DNA of 50,000 nt from Owenia fusiformis (GCA_903813345.2 CAIIXF020000812.1:1-50000); one strand, 5' to 3'. Shown: positions 1-11,460, numbered from the stretch's first letter. Made by a program: numbers and translations. Notes: generated from the sequence alone by a model not told the origin.

Positions 1-550
1 GTATTGTGTTGGTGGTACTTTGTTGGTAGCCGTGTATGTGGTGGCTTGTGGGGAGGGGGAAGGGGGGGGGGAACGGTGCGCTGATTGAAGAAAAATGTTC
101 GAAACACCTGGTAAGGTGAGATGGTTCAGCCAGTTCTTCACAAAAAATGGTTGTTTTGTTGTTGACATATACTTGGTGAGTGTCCATCTGACAATTCTCG
201 ATAGGACCCATGTCCGGAGACTAGGTACGCTAGTTATTCACTTAGTTTGGTTTTATCCTTATGGCTAATGGAGACAGCCGTAAAAGCACTGATTCTTGGG
301 GAGATGACTTAGAAAATGTCTTGAGACATCACCAGTTATGTGCACGCATTGTTCATGCAGTCTGTGAACAAGCGGTGAGAGGTCTCTGTGTGGGGACCTG
401 GGGGACATAATCTAGTCGCCTAAGTTTCCCTAAACTATCGCATGTCTAATATGTGACAAGAATAGTATATGTCAGTAAAAATGGCGTAAGATATTGTTCG
501 TATCTTACCCAAGAAATATTGTTTTGTTTTTTGTTATTTTTGTGAGGGCG

Positions 551-664
551 GCCGGACATCCCGGTCCTGTGGTGGACCATCTCTCTTATATGTGTGTCAT
601 GATAAGAGCACAAGATGTTTCGAACTCATGGGTGGTAGTCCATGATGTGTTCTTCATCAGCGGC
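551..664 (-). ncRNA. Hammerhead ribozyme (left arm, distal)
   Basis: Minus-strand copy with no change in the core or stems; cleavage between 555 and 554. Confidence 0.85.
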
Positions 665-951
665 TTGGGGAATGGGGAGGGGGAAGGGGGAATGTTAGTG
701 TATACACGGGTGTGTGTTCCGAAGTACGGGCAGTGGTTTGCAGGTTTAAATTGTAAACGTTTGGTGTGTTTTGGTTGGCACTAGTAGTAGAAGTGTTGTT
801 TAGTTTTAAAGTTAGTAATACAAGGGTTTGCTTTATTAGTTTTAGGGGGGTTAATATAGTTTCGGGTTAACATGTTTGGCGGTTTCCATACACGTTCATA
901 CATTTCATATGCTATACACATTCATACTTTTAAATTCATAAATGTTTAATT

Positions 952-988
952 GCTCTTTTGGTAGAGAATGGTGGCCCTGAGAAGGGCC
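952..988 (-). terminator. Histone-type 3' end signal (left arm, distal)
   Basis: Minus-strand copy: stem-loop at 973-988, U7-complementary element at 952-959. No arm-specific change. Confidence 0.85.
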
Positions 989-1017
989 GGGGTTGTATTT
1001 TTTAAAGTAGTTTTGTT

Positions 1018-1773
1018 CTACTGTCTTTTCCCACGGGGTTTTGTGTTTGGTTCCCGTCTTTTTGGTTTGAAGGCCTCACGCCTGTACTGCTCTGCCAGTT
1101 TGTCTGCTTCTACAAGGCCGATGGTTTTGGCTAGCGTTTGGATGGTTTCACTGGTTTGTTGTCTGTGAAAGTCTAGTCTGTTTTGGCTGTGGAGTGTGGT
1201 GGCTTCTGTCAGCTGGTCGCTGCAATGGTGTAAAATAACATCAAACGCCTTTTCAATATCAGAGGTTTCCTTCTCAGGGGCGCCGCATTTGATATTTGGT
1301 ATGAGGCCTCTTGGGATGCCTCCCGGGCAGTTGTTAAGGCTTTTAAGGACGCCATCGTGTCTGGCTTCCCAGTGTATTGATGTTCTCAAACGGGTGAGTA
1401 GAGCTGGGTCTGCTTGGCGTGTGGCGTTGGGGTTGTTCCCGATGTTTGTAGGTAGGCCTAGACCCATCGCGTCTATGATGTTGAGAGTGTGTTTGGGTTT
1501 GCGTGGTATTGTGTATAAAGGGTTGTTTTTTGTGAAGGTAGAGGCCGACTTGATATGGTGTTTGTCTTTAGGGCTGCTGGTTGTAGCTTGTTTAAAGGCT
1601 TGCTTGTTGAAGGCAGCGCTGTTAGCTGGTACTTCTGAGTCGGGAATGGTGTCCCTGCTGTCATTCATCTCCATAGAGTTATGAGAGTTGAATCTCCCGC
1701 TGCAGATAGACGCCTGGGTATCATTGGCGTTGGCAATCATCTGGCCTATTGATAGGTCTTTGGCAATGCTCAT
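1018..1773 (-). CDS. ORF1 (left arm, distal)
   Basis: Same 251-aa protein with arm-specific residues S39, H95 and E209 in place of N39, P95 and D209. Reads toward the window start. Confidence 0.85.
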   Translation of the reverse strand: MSIAKDLSIGQMIANANDTQASICSGRFNSHNSMEMNDSRDTIPDSEVPANSAAFNKQAFKQATTSSPKDKHHIKSASTFTKNNPLYTIPRKPKHTLNIIDAMGLGLPTNIGNNPNATRQADPALLTRLRTSIHWEARHDGVLKSLNNCPGGIPRGLIPNIKCGAPEKETSDIEKAFDVILHHCSDQLTEATTLHSQNRLDFHRQQTSETIQTLAKTIGLVEADKLAEQYRREAFKPKRREPNTKPRGKRQ

Positions 1774-1846
1774 GTTGAGGTTTAGGTTGTTGTTGTTGTT
1801 ATGTTGTCAGTGTTGTACTGTAATATGATCTATCGTCCTCGTGTGT

Positions 1847-1890
1847 TATATTTATATGGAAGGTGCGGACGTCAGAGAACAAACTTCCGG
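1847..1890 (-). promoter_or_regulatory. ORF1 promoter (left arm, distal)
   Basis: Reverse complement of the same three elements; the ETS site is at 1883-1890. Conserved although the arms differ elsewhere. Confidence 0.65.
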
Positions 1891-2480
1891 TTTATTGCTC
1901 TTCTTAGTGAAAAGTCGATAAGATTAAATGTAAGTGTGTTTGTTGTGTGACTTTAAGCGGGTATAGCTCTGGATGTAGTGCCTTGATTTTAGTGTGGTTG
2001 GTGTGTTTTTGTTTGTCTAAGTTTGTTCTATAAGGTCGTGTTAAAGTTTTGTGTTTAGAATGTTCGATTGTGGTTTTGTGGTTGATGAATCGTAATATGG
2101 TGCCGATTTTTTCAAAGTTTTTCGTGGTTTTCGTGTTATTGTTGTTATTTAGTAGCTGTGTATTGCCTTTTATTTGTAGTGGTTGTGTAGAATAGGGTTG
2201 TAGCTACCTTATGGTGTTTAGTTTTTGAAGTTTGGTGCAATATTGGTTGAGTTATGGTTGTATTTCTACGGGTCAAGAAACACAGTGATTTCCCCGGGAA
2301 TTTAGTTGGTTTGGGAGAGTTGCGGTCTTTAATTGGTGTGCTTGTTGTGTTGTATATCATGTTTTTTTTTGGTATGTAAATATTGAATTTGTTAGTTGTT
2401 CGTGTGTTTTGGGTTTTCTGGGTGTGGTGGTTTGGTTATTAGAGGTCGGGTAGTTGTCAATTATATATAATAGGGTTGTT

Positions 2481-4370
2481 CTATGTGTTAGAGAATTTGG
2501 CTCTGACTAGAGCATCGCTGAGATTTTGGTTTCTTCTCAGAGCAATAGTAGGGCTATTGGGGTATATCTGGGTTAGTGTAGGGTCGCTTTTTATAATGTG
2601 CCAGTGTTTTTGCAGAATAGTTTTGATCTGGTGGTTGATACCCGAGTGTGTGGTAATGAATGGTAGTGTGTTGTTTTCATATGTTTTAGTGCGGCGGGTA
2701 CGGGCTGGTTGGTTCAGTAGTAGCGTTCTATTTAGTTTTCTGGTGTTAGCTATGTGTTTGTTGAAGTTCCTCGGGTTATGTCCACGTGTTTTTAGGTATT
2801 TTTTGAGGTTTTCCGAGTTTGAATCGTAGTCTAGTGTTGTAGTGCAGAGTTTTTTGTATCTAATGCATTCCCCTTTGGCTAGGTTGTCTAGGCAATGTTT
2901 AGGGTGAAATGAGTTTGCAGGTATGAATATGTGAGCATCGGTTGGTTTGGAGTATAGTTTGGTGTGTAGTGTTTTGGTGGTGTTGAACTCCTTAGGTTTG
3001 TATATCAGAGCGTCAAGGAATGGTATTTCCGTTGTAGATGTTTCTACTTCAAATTTAATTGTGTCATGTGTTTGGTTGCAATGTTGAATGAATGTGTTGA
3101 GTTCCTGGGTGTTGTGTTCCCAGATTATGAATATGTCGTCGATATATCTGAGGTAAATCGTGGGTTTTTTGTTGTTGGGTGCTGTTTCTAAGATTTTGTT
3201 CTCAATTTCAGCCATAGCTAGAATGGCCAGCGAGGGACTGATTTTAGAGCCCATGGCGCATCCGAATTTCTGGTGGTAGTATTCATTGTTGAATTCGAAT
3301 ATGTTCTGTTTGAGAATAATGTTGAGTAATTGTGTAATTCTTCTGTTAGAGGGTATGTTGATGTCTAGTTGGAGATTGGTTTTGTTCAAGTTGATGTGTT
3401 TTAGCGTTGCTGCAATAGCGTCACTATGGTTGATGTTGGTGTAAAGGCTGCTCACGTCCATTGTTACTAGAATGCAGTCTGGTTTGAGGGCGGGTAGTGA
3501 TTGCAATTTGTTGATGAGATCAGTGCTATCTCTGACAAATGAAGGTATCATTTTGGTGAGTGGTTGGAGGAAATAGTCCAAGTACATTGCTATTTTTTCT
3601 GTTGGCCCGTTGTTACCAGATAGGATTGGTCTTCCTGGTGGGGGCGACTTGTTTTTGTGTATTTTTGGTAAATGATAGAATCTAGGTGCGCGTTCTTTCC
3701 CTGTGGGTGTGAGGAAATTCAACGTTGTTTCATCAATGTCGTGTTCTCTATACATTTCTAAAGCAATTTTTTTAATTGCTTGGCATATTTCTTGTATGTG
3801 TGGTGATTCGACTTTGTTGTAAGTGTTAGAGTCGGAGAGTTGTCTAATTGCTTCTGTTTGGTAGTCTGATTTGTTCTGAACGGTGACAGCTCCACCTTTA
3901 TCAGCTCTTTTGATGATGATTTTTTGGTTGTTTTTTAATTGTTTTAAAGCTGTTTGTTCTGGTTTGGATAGGTTGTTTTGGTAGATAGGTATATTGATTC
4001 GTTTAATATCCTTCTCTATATTGTTGATATATTTCTCTAGTTTGGGTGAAGTAGAGACGGGAGGTATGAAAGTGCTTTTGTTTTGGAATGGGTGTTTTGA
4101 GCGTTTGCTGTTATGAAACATCAATTTTAATCTCAATTTTCTAGTAAAATCTGAGATGTCAGTGGTCAGGTAATGTTGTATATTTTTGGGGTCGGGTGTG
4201 GGTATGAACTTTAGTCCTTTAGAGAGGACTGAAAGTTCTGGTTTAGATAGTTGTTGGTCTGATATGTTTACCACCAGTTTGGTTTTGGCTGCTTGTTTTT
4301 TATGTATTATGCTTGTGTTCCTATGTTTGATATAGGACCTATGTAGTTTGTTATTTCTTTTTCTGGTCAT
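2481..4370 (-). CDS. Penelope-like reverse transcriptase (left arm, distal)
   Basis: Same 629-aa protein with one fixed arm-specific difference: Y130 where all right-arm copies have H130. Start chosen at the ATG whose first base is 4370. Motifs A, B and YIDD are intact. Confidence 0.93.
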   Translation of the reverse strand: MTRKRNNKLHRSYIKHRNTSIIHKKQAAKTKLVVNISDQQLSKPELSVLSKGLKFIPTPDPKNIQHYLTTDISDFTRKLRLKLMFHNSKRSKHPFQNKSTFIPPVSTSPKLEKYINNIEKDIKRINIPIYQNNLSKPEQTALKQLKNNQKIIIKRADKGGAVTVQNKSDYQTEAIRQLSDSNTYNKVESPHIQEICQAIKKIALEMYREHDIDETTLNFLTPTGKERAPRFYHLPKIHKNKSPPPGRPILSGNNGPTEKIAMYLDYFLQPLTKMIPSFVRDSTDLINKLQSLPALKPDCILVTMDVSSLYTNINHSDAIAATLKHINLNKTNLQLDINIPSNRRITQLLNIILKQNIFEFNNEYYHQKFGCAMGSKISPSLAILAMAEIENKILETAPNNKKPTIYLRYIDDIFIIWEHNTQELNTFIQHCNQTHDTIKFEVETSTTEIPFLDALIYKPKEFNTTKTLHTKLYSKPTDAHIFIPANSFHPKHCLDNLAKGECIRYKKLCTTTLDYDSNSENLKKYLKTRGHNPRNFNKHIANTRKLNRTLLLNQPARTRRTKTYENNTLPFITTHSGINHQIKTILQKHWHIIKSDPTLTQIYPNSPTIALRRNQNLSDALVRAKFSNT

Positions 4371-4701
4371 ATTTAGCAAGTGTTGCTATAATATGAATGA
4401 TTGTAGTTGTTGCAGGTATGCGTATTGTTCTCTGAGATGTTGAGTATTGAGTGGGATGAGAGAGATCAGTGATTTGGAATCCGTTAATGATATGCAGTGT
4501 TAGCGATGTAATTATAGAGATGGTATCTCTATTGTTATGAAAGTTGGTTTGTGAAGTGTGAATAGGTGAACTATTTTTAGTTTGCGTGGTGCTATGTTTA
4601 ATGTTTTAGGTGATGTTTGAGAGGCCTTTGATTTGTTTTCTATATCGAGTTGATATATTAAAGTGTTTTGGTATCTAGTTTATGAGATTCGTCTTGTTGC
4701 C

Positions 4702-6168
4702 ATTTGGATTAAATTGGAATTGTTTTTGTTATGATTTTGGGTATGGCTTTTTTGGTTTTAGTATTCCAAAAAACGGTATATGCTTGATGGTTTGTGGGTA
4801 AATATGTGGTTAATAATTGGTATGGGTATGGTTTGGTTCTCTAGTATGCTGTGGTAGCTTTCTGGTAGAGGGTGTCTTGTTTTGTAACCATGTTTTTAGT
4901 TGATATTTGGTTATTATGTTGAGAGCGGTGTTTTCCGTTCATAATTCATGGGATGCGGTATTGGCGTTCGCGTATTTCGTATATGTATGGTTGTGTTGGT
5001 AGCAAAAGTATGGTTAGTTAGTTGTTGTTTGGTTGTTTGGTTGTTTAGTATGGTATCCTGGTTTGATGTAGATATGTGTATAATGATGGTAGCATTGATA
5101 GTTGTAGAGATATTAACTTGATTGTGGGGGGGTTATTTTCGTTCGCAATATTATGTTTTTTTAGTTTTGATTTCCCGTAAGGGTATATGCGTGTTGATTT
5201 ATGGAGGATTGGTATGGTTAGTTGTTTATTCCATTTTGGTTTGGTTGGTTAGTATGTTATGGCAGCTTTCCAGTGTGTGGTGTATTGTGTCAATACCGTG
5301 TTTTTTGGCTGAGATATGGCTTTTTTGGTGGGTGTGGTGTTTTCCGTTCCTGATTTTTAAGATGCGGTATTTTTGTTCACCGATTTCGTATGTGTGTTGC
5401 TGTGTGGGTAGGAAAGGTATGATGAATAAGCTGTTATTTGGTTTTTTGGTTGTTTAGTATGATATCTTGGTATGTTGAGGATGTGTTTATTTTGGTGGTG
5501 GCAATTATAGTTTAAGAGATTTTAACTTGATTGTGAGGGCGGTTTTTCCGCTCTGAGATATCTGTTTGTACGCATTTTGGGATTGATAATTTCTAATACA
5601 CGTAATGGTTAGTGAGGTGATATAAGAGTCTTTGGTTTGTATGTAGATGGTTTTATTATCTTGTTTGTTGTTTTGGGTGTTGTTTTGGGTGTTCAACTGT
5701 GTGTATTTCGTGATCGTACACATGGTATGGTGTGAAATTTTAACTTGTTTGTAAGGTTAATGTTTTGTCGTCTTATTTGAGTAATATTTTGTTTTATAGT
5801 TTTAATTTTATGTACGGGTCTATGCGTATTGGTTTTTCGGAGTATTCTTTTGGTTATTATGTTATTTAATGTTGATTTTGTTAGATAGGGAATTGTGTTA
5901 GCTTTCTGGTGAGGGGTGTCTTGTATTTTTACCATATTTTTAGGCTGAGTTGTGGCTTTTGGGTGGGGGTGGTGTTTTCCGTTTGTAATTTGTAAGATGC
6001 GGTATTGGCATTCGTGGATTTCGTATATGTTTGGCTGCATTGGTAGCAAAAGTGTGGTGAGTGAATTGTTGTTTGGTTGTTTGGTTGTTTAGTATTGTAT
6101 TCTGGCTTGATATTGATATGTATATTGTGGTGGTAGCATTTGTAGTTTTGGAGATATTAACTTGATTG
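4702..6168 (-). repeat. Leader subrepeat array (left arm)
   Basis: D 4702-5124, C 5125-5533, B 5534-5751, A 5752-6168. C is 2 bp longer than in the right arm. Scattered substitutions separate it from the right-arm version. Confidence 0.8.
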
Positions 6169-6854
6169 TGTAGGTAGTGTGTTTGTTATGAGGTATCGCT
6201 TAGCGCGTATTGCGAGGTTGGTCGCTTCGTGAAAGTGTGGTGATTGGGTTAAAGTTTGGTTGTTTGGTTGTTTAGTATGTTATCCTAGCTTGGTGTGGAT
6301 ATGTGTATTGTGTTGGTGGTACTTTGTTGGTAGCCGTGTATGTGGTGGCTTGTGGGGAGGGGGAAGGGGGGGGGGAACGGTGCGCTGATTGAAGAAAAAT
6401 GTTCGAAACACCTGGTAAGGTGAGATGGTTCAGCCAGTTCTTCACAAAAAATGGTTGTTTTGTTGTTGACATATACTTGGTGAGTGTCCATCTGACAATT
6501 CTCGATAGGACCCATGTCCGGAGACTAGGTACGCTAGTTATTCACTTAGTTTGGTTTTATCCTTATGGCTAATGGAGACAGCCGTAAAAGCACTGATTCT
6601 TGGGGAGATGACTTAGAAAATGTCTTGAGACATCACCAGTTATGTGCACGCATTGTTCATGCAGTCTGTGAACAAGCGGTGAGAGGTCTCTGTGTGGGGA
6701 CCTGGGGGACATAATCTAGTCGCCTAAGTTTCCCTAAACTATCGCATGTCTAATATGTGACAAGAATAGTATATGTCAGTAAAAATGGCGTAAGATATTG
6801 TTCGTATCTTACCCAAGAAATATTGTTTTGTTTTTTGTTATTTTTGTGAGGGCG

Positions 6855-6968
6855 GCCGGACATCCCGGTCCTGTGGTGGACCATCTCTCTTATATGTGTG
6901 TCATGATAAGAGCACAAGATGTTTCGAACTCATGGGTGGTAGTCCATGATGTGTTCTTCATCAGCGGC
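6855..6968 (-). ncRNA. Hammerhead ribozyme (left arm, junction-proximal)
   Basis: Minus-strand copy with no change in the core or stems; cleavage between 6859 and 6858. Confidence 0.85.
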
Positions 6969-7255
6969 TTGGGGAATGGGGAGGGGGAAGGGGGAATGTT
7001 AGTGTATACACGGGTGTGTGTTCCGAAGTACGGGCAGTGGTTTGCAGGTTTAAATTGTAAACGTTTGGTGTGTTTTGGTTGGCACTAGTAGTAGAAGTGT
7101 TGTTTAGTTTTAAAGTTAGTAATACAAGGGTTTGCTTTATTAGTTTTAGGGGGGTTAATATAGTTTCGGGTTAACATGTTTGGCGGTTTCCATACACGTT
7201 CATACATTTCATATGCTATACACATTCATACTTTTAAATTCATAAATGTTTAATT

Positions 7256-7292
7256 GCTCTTTTGGTAGAGAATGGTGGCCCTGAGAAGGGCC
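7256..7292 (-). terminator. Histone-type 3' end signal (left arm, junction-proximal)
   Basis: Minus-strand copy, unchanged. Confidence 0.85.
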
Positions 7293-7321
7293 GGGGTTGT
7301 ATTTTTTAAAGTAGTTTTGTT

Positions 7322-8077
7322 CTACTGTCTTTTCCCACGGGGTTTTGTGTTTGGTTCCCGTCTTTTTGGTTTGAAGGCCTCACGCCTGTACTGCTCTGCC
7401 AGTTTGTCTGCTTCTACAAGGCCGATGGTTTTGGCTAGCGTTTGGATGGTTTCACTGGTTTGTTGTCTGTGAAAGTCTAGTCTGTTTTGGCTGTGGAGTG
7501 TGGTGGCTTCTGTCAGCTGGTCGCTGCAATGGTGTAAAATAACATCAAACGCCTTTTCAATATCAGAGGTTTCCTTCTCAGGGGCGCCGCATTTGATATT
7601 TGGTATGAGGCCTCTTGGGATGCCTCCCGGGCAGTTGTTAAGGCTTTTAAGGACGCCATCGTGTCTGGCTTCCCAGTGTATTGATGTTCTCAAACGGGTG
7701 AGTAGAGCTGGGTCTGCTTGGCGTGTGGCGTTGGGGTTGTTCCCGATGTTTGTAGGTAGGCCTAGACCCATCGCGTCTATGATGTTGAGAGTGTGTTTGG
7801 GTTTGCGTGGTATTGTGTATAAAGGGTTGTTTTTTGTGAAGGTAGAGGCCGACTTGATATGGTGTTTGTCTTTAGGGCTGCTGGTTGTAGCTTGTTTAAA
7901 GGCTTGCTTGTTGAAGGCAGCGCTGTTAGCTGGTACTTCTGAGTCGGGAATGGTGTCCCTGCTGTCATTCATCTCCATAGAGTTATGAGAGTTGAATCTC
8001 CCGCTGCAGATAGACGCCTGGGTATCATTGGCGTTGGCAATCATCTGGCCTATTGATAGGTCTTTGGCAATGCTCAT
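7322..8077 (-). CDS. ORF1 (left arm, junction-proximal)
   Basis: Identical to the other left-arm ORF1 (S39, H95, E209). Confidence 0.85.
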   Translation of the reverse strand: MSIAKDLSIGQMIANANDTQASICSGRFNSHNSMEMNDSRDTIPDSEVPANSAAFNKQAFKQATTSSPKDKHHIKSASTFTKNNPLYTIPRKPKHTLNIIDAMGLGLPTNIGNNPNATRQADPALLTRLRTSIHWEARHDGVLKSLNNCPGGIPRGLIPNIKCGAPEKETSDIEKAFDVILHHCSDQLTEATTLHSQNRLDFHRQQTSETIQTLAKTIGLVEADKLAEQYRREAFKPKRREPNTKPRGKRQ

Positions 8078-8150
8078 GTTGAGGTTTAGGTTGTTGTTGT
8101 TGTTATGTTGTCAGTGTTGTACTGTAATATGATCTATCGTCCTCGTGTGT

Positions 8151-8194
8151 TATATTTATATGGAAGGTGCGGACGTCAGAGAACAAACTTCCGG
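8151..8194 (-). promoter_or_regulatory. ORF1 promoter (left arm, junction-proximal)
   Basis: Same three elements on the minus strand. Confidence 0.65.
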
Positions 8195-8786
8195 TTTATT
8201 GCTCTTCTTAGTGAAAAGTCGATAAGATTAAATGTAAGTGTGTTTGTTGTGTGACTTTAAGCGGGTATAGCTCTGGATGTAGTGCCTTGATTTTAGTGTG
8301 GTTGGTGTGTTTTTGTTTGTCTAAGTTTGTTCTATAAGGTCGTGTTAAAGTTTTGTGTTTAGAATGTTCGATTGTGGTTTTGTGGTTGATGAATCGTAAT
8401 ATGGTGCCGATTTTTTCAAAGTTTTTCGTGGTTTTCGTGTTATTGTTGTTATTTAGTAGCTGTGTATTGCCTTTTATTTGTAGTGGTTGTGTAGAATAGG
8501 GTTGTAGCTACCTTATGGTGTTTAGTTTTTGAAGTTTGGTGCAATATTGGTTGAGTTATGGTTGTATTTCTACGGGTCAAGAAACACAGTGATTTCCCCG
8601 GGAATTTAGTTGGTTTGGGAGAGTTGCGGTCTTTAATTGGTGTGCTTGTTGTGTTGTATATCATGTTTTTTTTTTTGGTATGTAAATATTGAATTTGTTA
8701 GTTGTTCGTGTGTTTTGGGTTTTCTGGGTGTGGTGGTTTGGTTATTAGAGGTCGGGTAGTTGTCAATTATATATAATAGGGTTGTT

Positions 8787-10676
8787 CTATGTGTTAGAGA
8801 ATTTGGCTCTGACTAGAGCATCGCTGAGATTTTGGTTTCTTCTCAGAGCAATAGTAGGGCTATTGGGGTATATCTGGGTTAGTGTAGGGTCGCTTTTTAT
8901 AATGTGCCAGTGTTTTTGCAGAATAGTTTTGATCTGGTGGTTGATACCCGAGTGTGTGGTAATGAATGGTAGTGTGTTGTTTTCATATGTTTTAGTGCGG
9001 CGGGTACGGGCTGGTTGGTTCAGTAGTAGCGTTCTATTTAGTTTTCTGGTGTTAGCTATGTGTTTGTTGAAGTTCCTCGGGTTATGTCCACGTGTTTTTA
9101 GGTATTTTTTGAGGTTTTCCGAGTTTGAATCGTAGTCTAGTGTTGTAGTGCAGAGTTTTTTGTATCTAATGCATTCCCCTTTGGCTAGGTTGTCTAGGCA
9201 ATGTTTAGGGTGAAATGAGTTTGCAGGTATGAATATGTGAGCATCGGTTGGTTTGGAGTATAGTTTGGTGTGTAGTGTTTTGGTGGTGTTGAACTCCTTA
9301 GGTTTGTATATCAGAGCGTCAAGGAATGGTATTTCCGTTGTAGATGTTTCTACTTCAAATTTAATTGTGTCATGTGTTTGGTTGCAATGTTGAATGAATG
9401 TGTTGAGTTCCTGGGTGTTGTGTTCCCAGATTATGAATATGTCGTCGATATATCTGAGGTAAATCGTGGGTTTTTTGTTGTTGGGTGCTGTTTCTAAGAT
9501 TTTGTTCTCAATTTCAGCCATAGCTAGAATGGCCAGCGAGGGACTGATTTTAGAGCCCATGGCGCATCCGAATTTCTGGTGGTAGTATTCATTGTTGAAT
9601 TCGAATATGTTCTGTTTGAGAATAATGTTGAGTAATTGTGTAATTCTTCTGTTAGAGGGTATGTTGATGTCTAGTTGGAGATTGGTTTTGTTCAAGTTGA
9701 TGTGTTTTAGCGTTGCTGCAATAGCGTCACTATGGTTGATGTTGGTGTAAAGGCTGCTCACGTCCATTGTTACTAGAATGCAGTCTGGTTTGAGGGCGGG
9801 TAGTGATTGCAATTTGTTGATGAGATCAGTGCTATCTCTGACAAATGAAGGTATCATTTTGGTGAGTGGTTGGAGGAAATAGTCCAAGTACATTGCTATT
9901 TTTTCTGTTGGCCCGTTGTTACCAGATAGGATTGGTCTTCCTGGTGGGGGCGACTTGTTTTTGTGTATTTTTGGTAAATGATAGAATCTAGGTGCGCGTT
10001 CTTTCCCTGTGGGTGTGAGGAAATTCAACGTTGTTTCATCAATGTCGTGTTCTCTATACATTTCTAAAGCAATTTTTTTAATTGCTTGGCATATTTCTTG
10101 TATGTGTGGTGATTCGACTTTGTTGTAAGTGTTAGAGTCGGAGAGTTGTCTAATTGCTTCTGTTTGGTAGTCTGATTTGTTCTGAACGGTGACAGCTCCA
10201 CCTTTATCAGCTCTTTTGATGATGATTTTTTGGTTGTTTTTTAATTGTTTTAAAGCTGTTTGTTCTGGTTTGGATAGGTTGTTTTGGTAGATAGGTATAT
10301 TGATTCGTTTAATATCCTTCTCTATATTGTTGATATATTTCTCTAGTTTGGGTGAAGTAGAGACGGGAGGTATGAAAGTGCTTTTGTTTTGGAATGGGTG
10401 TTTTGAGCGTTTGCTGTTATGAAACATCAATTTTAATCTCAATTTTCTAGTAAAATCTGAGATGTCAGTGGTCAGGTAATGTTGTATATTTTTGGGGTCG
10501 GGTGTGGGTATGAACTTTAGTCCTTTAGAGAGGACTGAAAGTTCTGGTTTAGATAGTTGTTGGTCTGATATGTTTACCACCAGTTTGGTTTTGGCTGCTT
10601 GTTTTTTATGTATTATGCTTGTGTTCCTATGTTTGATATAGGACCTATGTAGTTTGTTATTTCTTTTTCTGGTCAT
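8787..10676 (-). CDS. Penelope-like reverse transcriptase (left arm, junction-proximal)
   Basis: Identical to the other left-arm copy (Y130). Its 5' end faces the 5' end of the P1 RT across the inversion junction, about 1.1 kb apart. Confidence 0.93.
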   Translation of the reverse strand: MTRKRNNKLHRSYIKHRNTSIIHKKQAAKTKLVVNISDQQLSKPELSVLSKGLKFIPTPDPKNIQHYLTTDISDFTRKLRLKLMFHNSKRSKHPFQNKSTFIPPVSTSPKLEKYINNIEKDIKRINIPIYQNNLSKPEQTALKQLKNNQKIIIKRADKGGAVTVQNKSDYQTEAIRQLSDSNTYNKVESPHIQEICQAIKKIALEMYREHDIDETTLNFLTPTGKERAPRFYHLPKIHKNKSPPPGRPILSGNNGPTEKIAMYLDYFLQPLTKMIPSFVRDSTDLINKLQSLPALKPDCILVTMDVSSLYTNINHSDAIAATLKHINLNKTNLQLDINIPSNRRITQLLNIILKQNIFEFNNEYYHQKFGCAMGSKISPSLAILAMAEIENKILETAPNNKKPTIYLRYIDDIFIIWEHNTQELNTFIQHCNQTHDTIKFEVETSTTEIPFLDALIYKPKEFNTTKTLHTKLYSKPTDAHIFIPANSFHPKHCLDNLAKGECIRYKKLCTTTLDYDSNSENLKKYLKTRGHNPRNFNKHIANTRKLNRTLLLNQPARTRRTKTYENNTLPFITTHSGINHQIKTILQKHWHIIKSDPTLTQIYPNSPTIALRRNQNLSDALVRAKFSNT

Positions 10677-11007
10677 ATTTAGCAAGTGTTGCTATAATAT
10701 GAATGATTGTAGTTGTTGCAGGTATGCGTATTGTTCTCTGAGATGTTGAGTATTGAGTGGGATGAGAGAGATCAGTGATTTGGAATCCGTTAATGATATG
10801 CAGTGTTAGCGATGTAATTATAGAGATGGTATCTCTATTGTTATGAAAGTTGGTTTGTGAAGTGTGAATAGGTGAACTATTTTTAGTTTGCGTGGTGCTA
10901 TGTTTAATGTTTTAGGTGATGTTTGAGAGGCCTTTGATTTGTTTTCTATATCGAGTTGATATATTAAAGTGTTTTGGTATCTAGTTTATGAGATTCGTCT
11001 TGTTGCC

Positions 11008-11449
11008 ATTTGGATTAAATTGGAATTGTTTTTGTTATGATTTTGGGTATGGCTTTTTTGGTTTTAGTATTCCAAAAAACGGTATATGCTTGATGGTTTG
11101 TGGGTAAATATGTGGTTAATAATTGGTATGGGTATGGTTTGGTTCTCTAGTATGCTGTGGTAGCTTTCTGGTAGAGGGTGTCTTGTTTTGTAACCATGTT
11201 TTTAGTTGATATTTGGTTATTATGTTGAGAGCGGTGTTTTCCGTTCATAATTCATGGGATGCGGTATTGGCGTTCGCGTATTTCGTATATGTATGGTTGT
11301 GTTGGTAGCAAAAGTATGGTTAGTTAGTTGTTGTTTGGTTGTTTGGTTGTTTAGTATGGTATCCTGGTTTGATGTAGATATGTGTATAATGATGGTAGCA
11401 TTGATAGTTGTAGAGATATTAACTTGATTGTGGGGGGGTTATTTTCGTT
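11008..11449 (-). mobile_element. Truncated PLE unit at the inversion junction
   Basis: Holds only subrepeat D (11008-11430) and 19 bp of subrepeat C, in left-arm variant form. It is the asymmetric 442-bp spacer between the two inverted arms; sequence 11007 leftward is the reverse complement of 11450 rightward. Confidence 0.9.
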
Positions 11450-11460
11450 GGCAACAAGAC
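11440..11460. other. Inversion junction between the two arms
   Basis: Left-arm sequence follows its own copy (5116-5143) up to TTTTCGTT, then switches to GGCAACAAGACG, which in normal units follows CCAAAT just after subrepeat D. One shared T, and possibly GCAA nearby, is all the homology at the breakpoint. Left-arm variants stop and right-arm variants start exactly here. Confidence 0.9.

Larger units (their letters stand above)
1..4701 (-). mobile_element. PLE unit, left arm, partial (window edge)
   Basis: Contains the leader of the RT gene, RT, ORF1, the histone-type 3' end, the hammerhead and part of the hairpin-rich segment. It is cut by the window start. Confidence 0.9.
4702..11007 (-). 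mobile_element. PLE unit, left arm, complete
   Basis: The only complete left-arm unit in this phase. It includes RT, ORF1, the ribozyme and the subrepeat array 4702-6168. RT-to-RT spacing to the next copy is 6306 bp because a T run is 2 nt longer (T11 against T9). Confidence 0.9.
1..11449 (-). repeat. Left arm of tandem array, units on minus strand
   Basis: Position 1 matches position 6304, and the 6.3 kb sequence repeats almost perfectly. Both gene sets here read right to left. This arm carries its own fixed variants relative to the right arm: G10 instead of C13-14 in the long C/G tract, T9 or T11 instead of A7 downstream of the RT gene, and one RT and three ORF1 amino-acid differences. It ends abruptly inside the leader subrepeats at 11449, where the opposite-strand arm begins. 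Confidence 0.97.

Noticed and set aside
11008-11449. Inversion as a simple fold-back sequencing artefact
   Set aside because: A fold-back read would give two arms with the same variants; these arms carry different fixed variants on each side. Misassembly of two loci remains possible and is listed as a refuting outcome.
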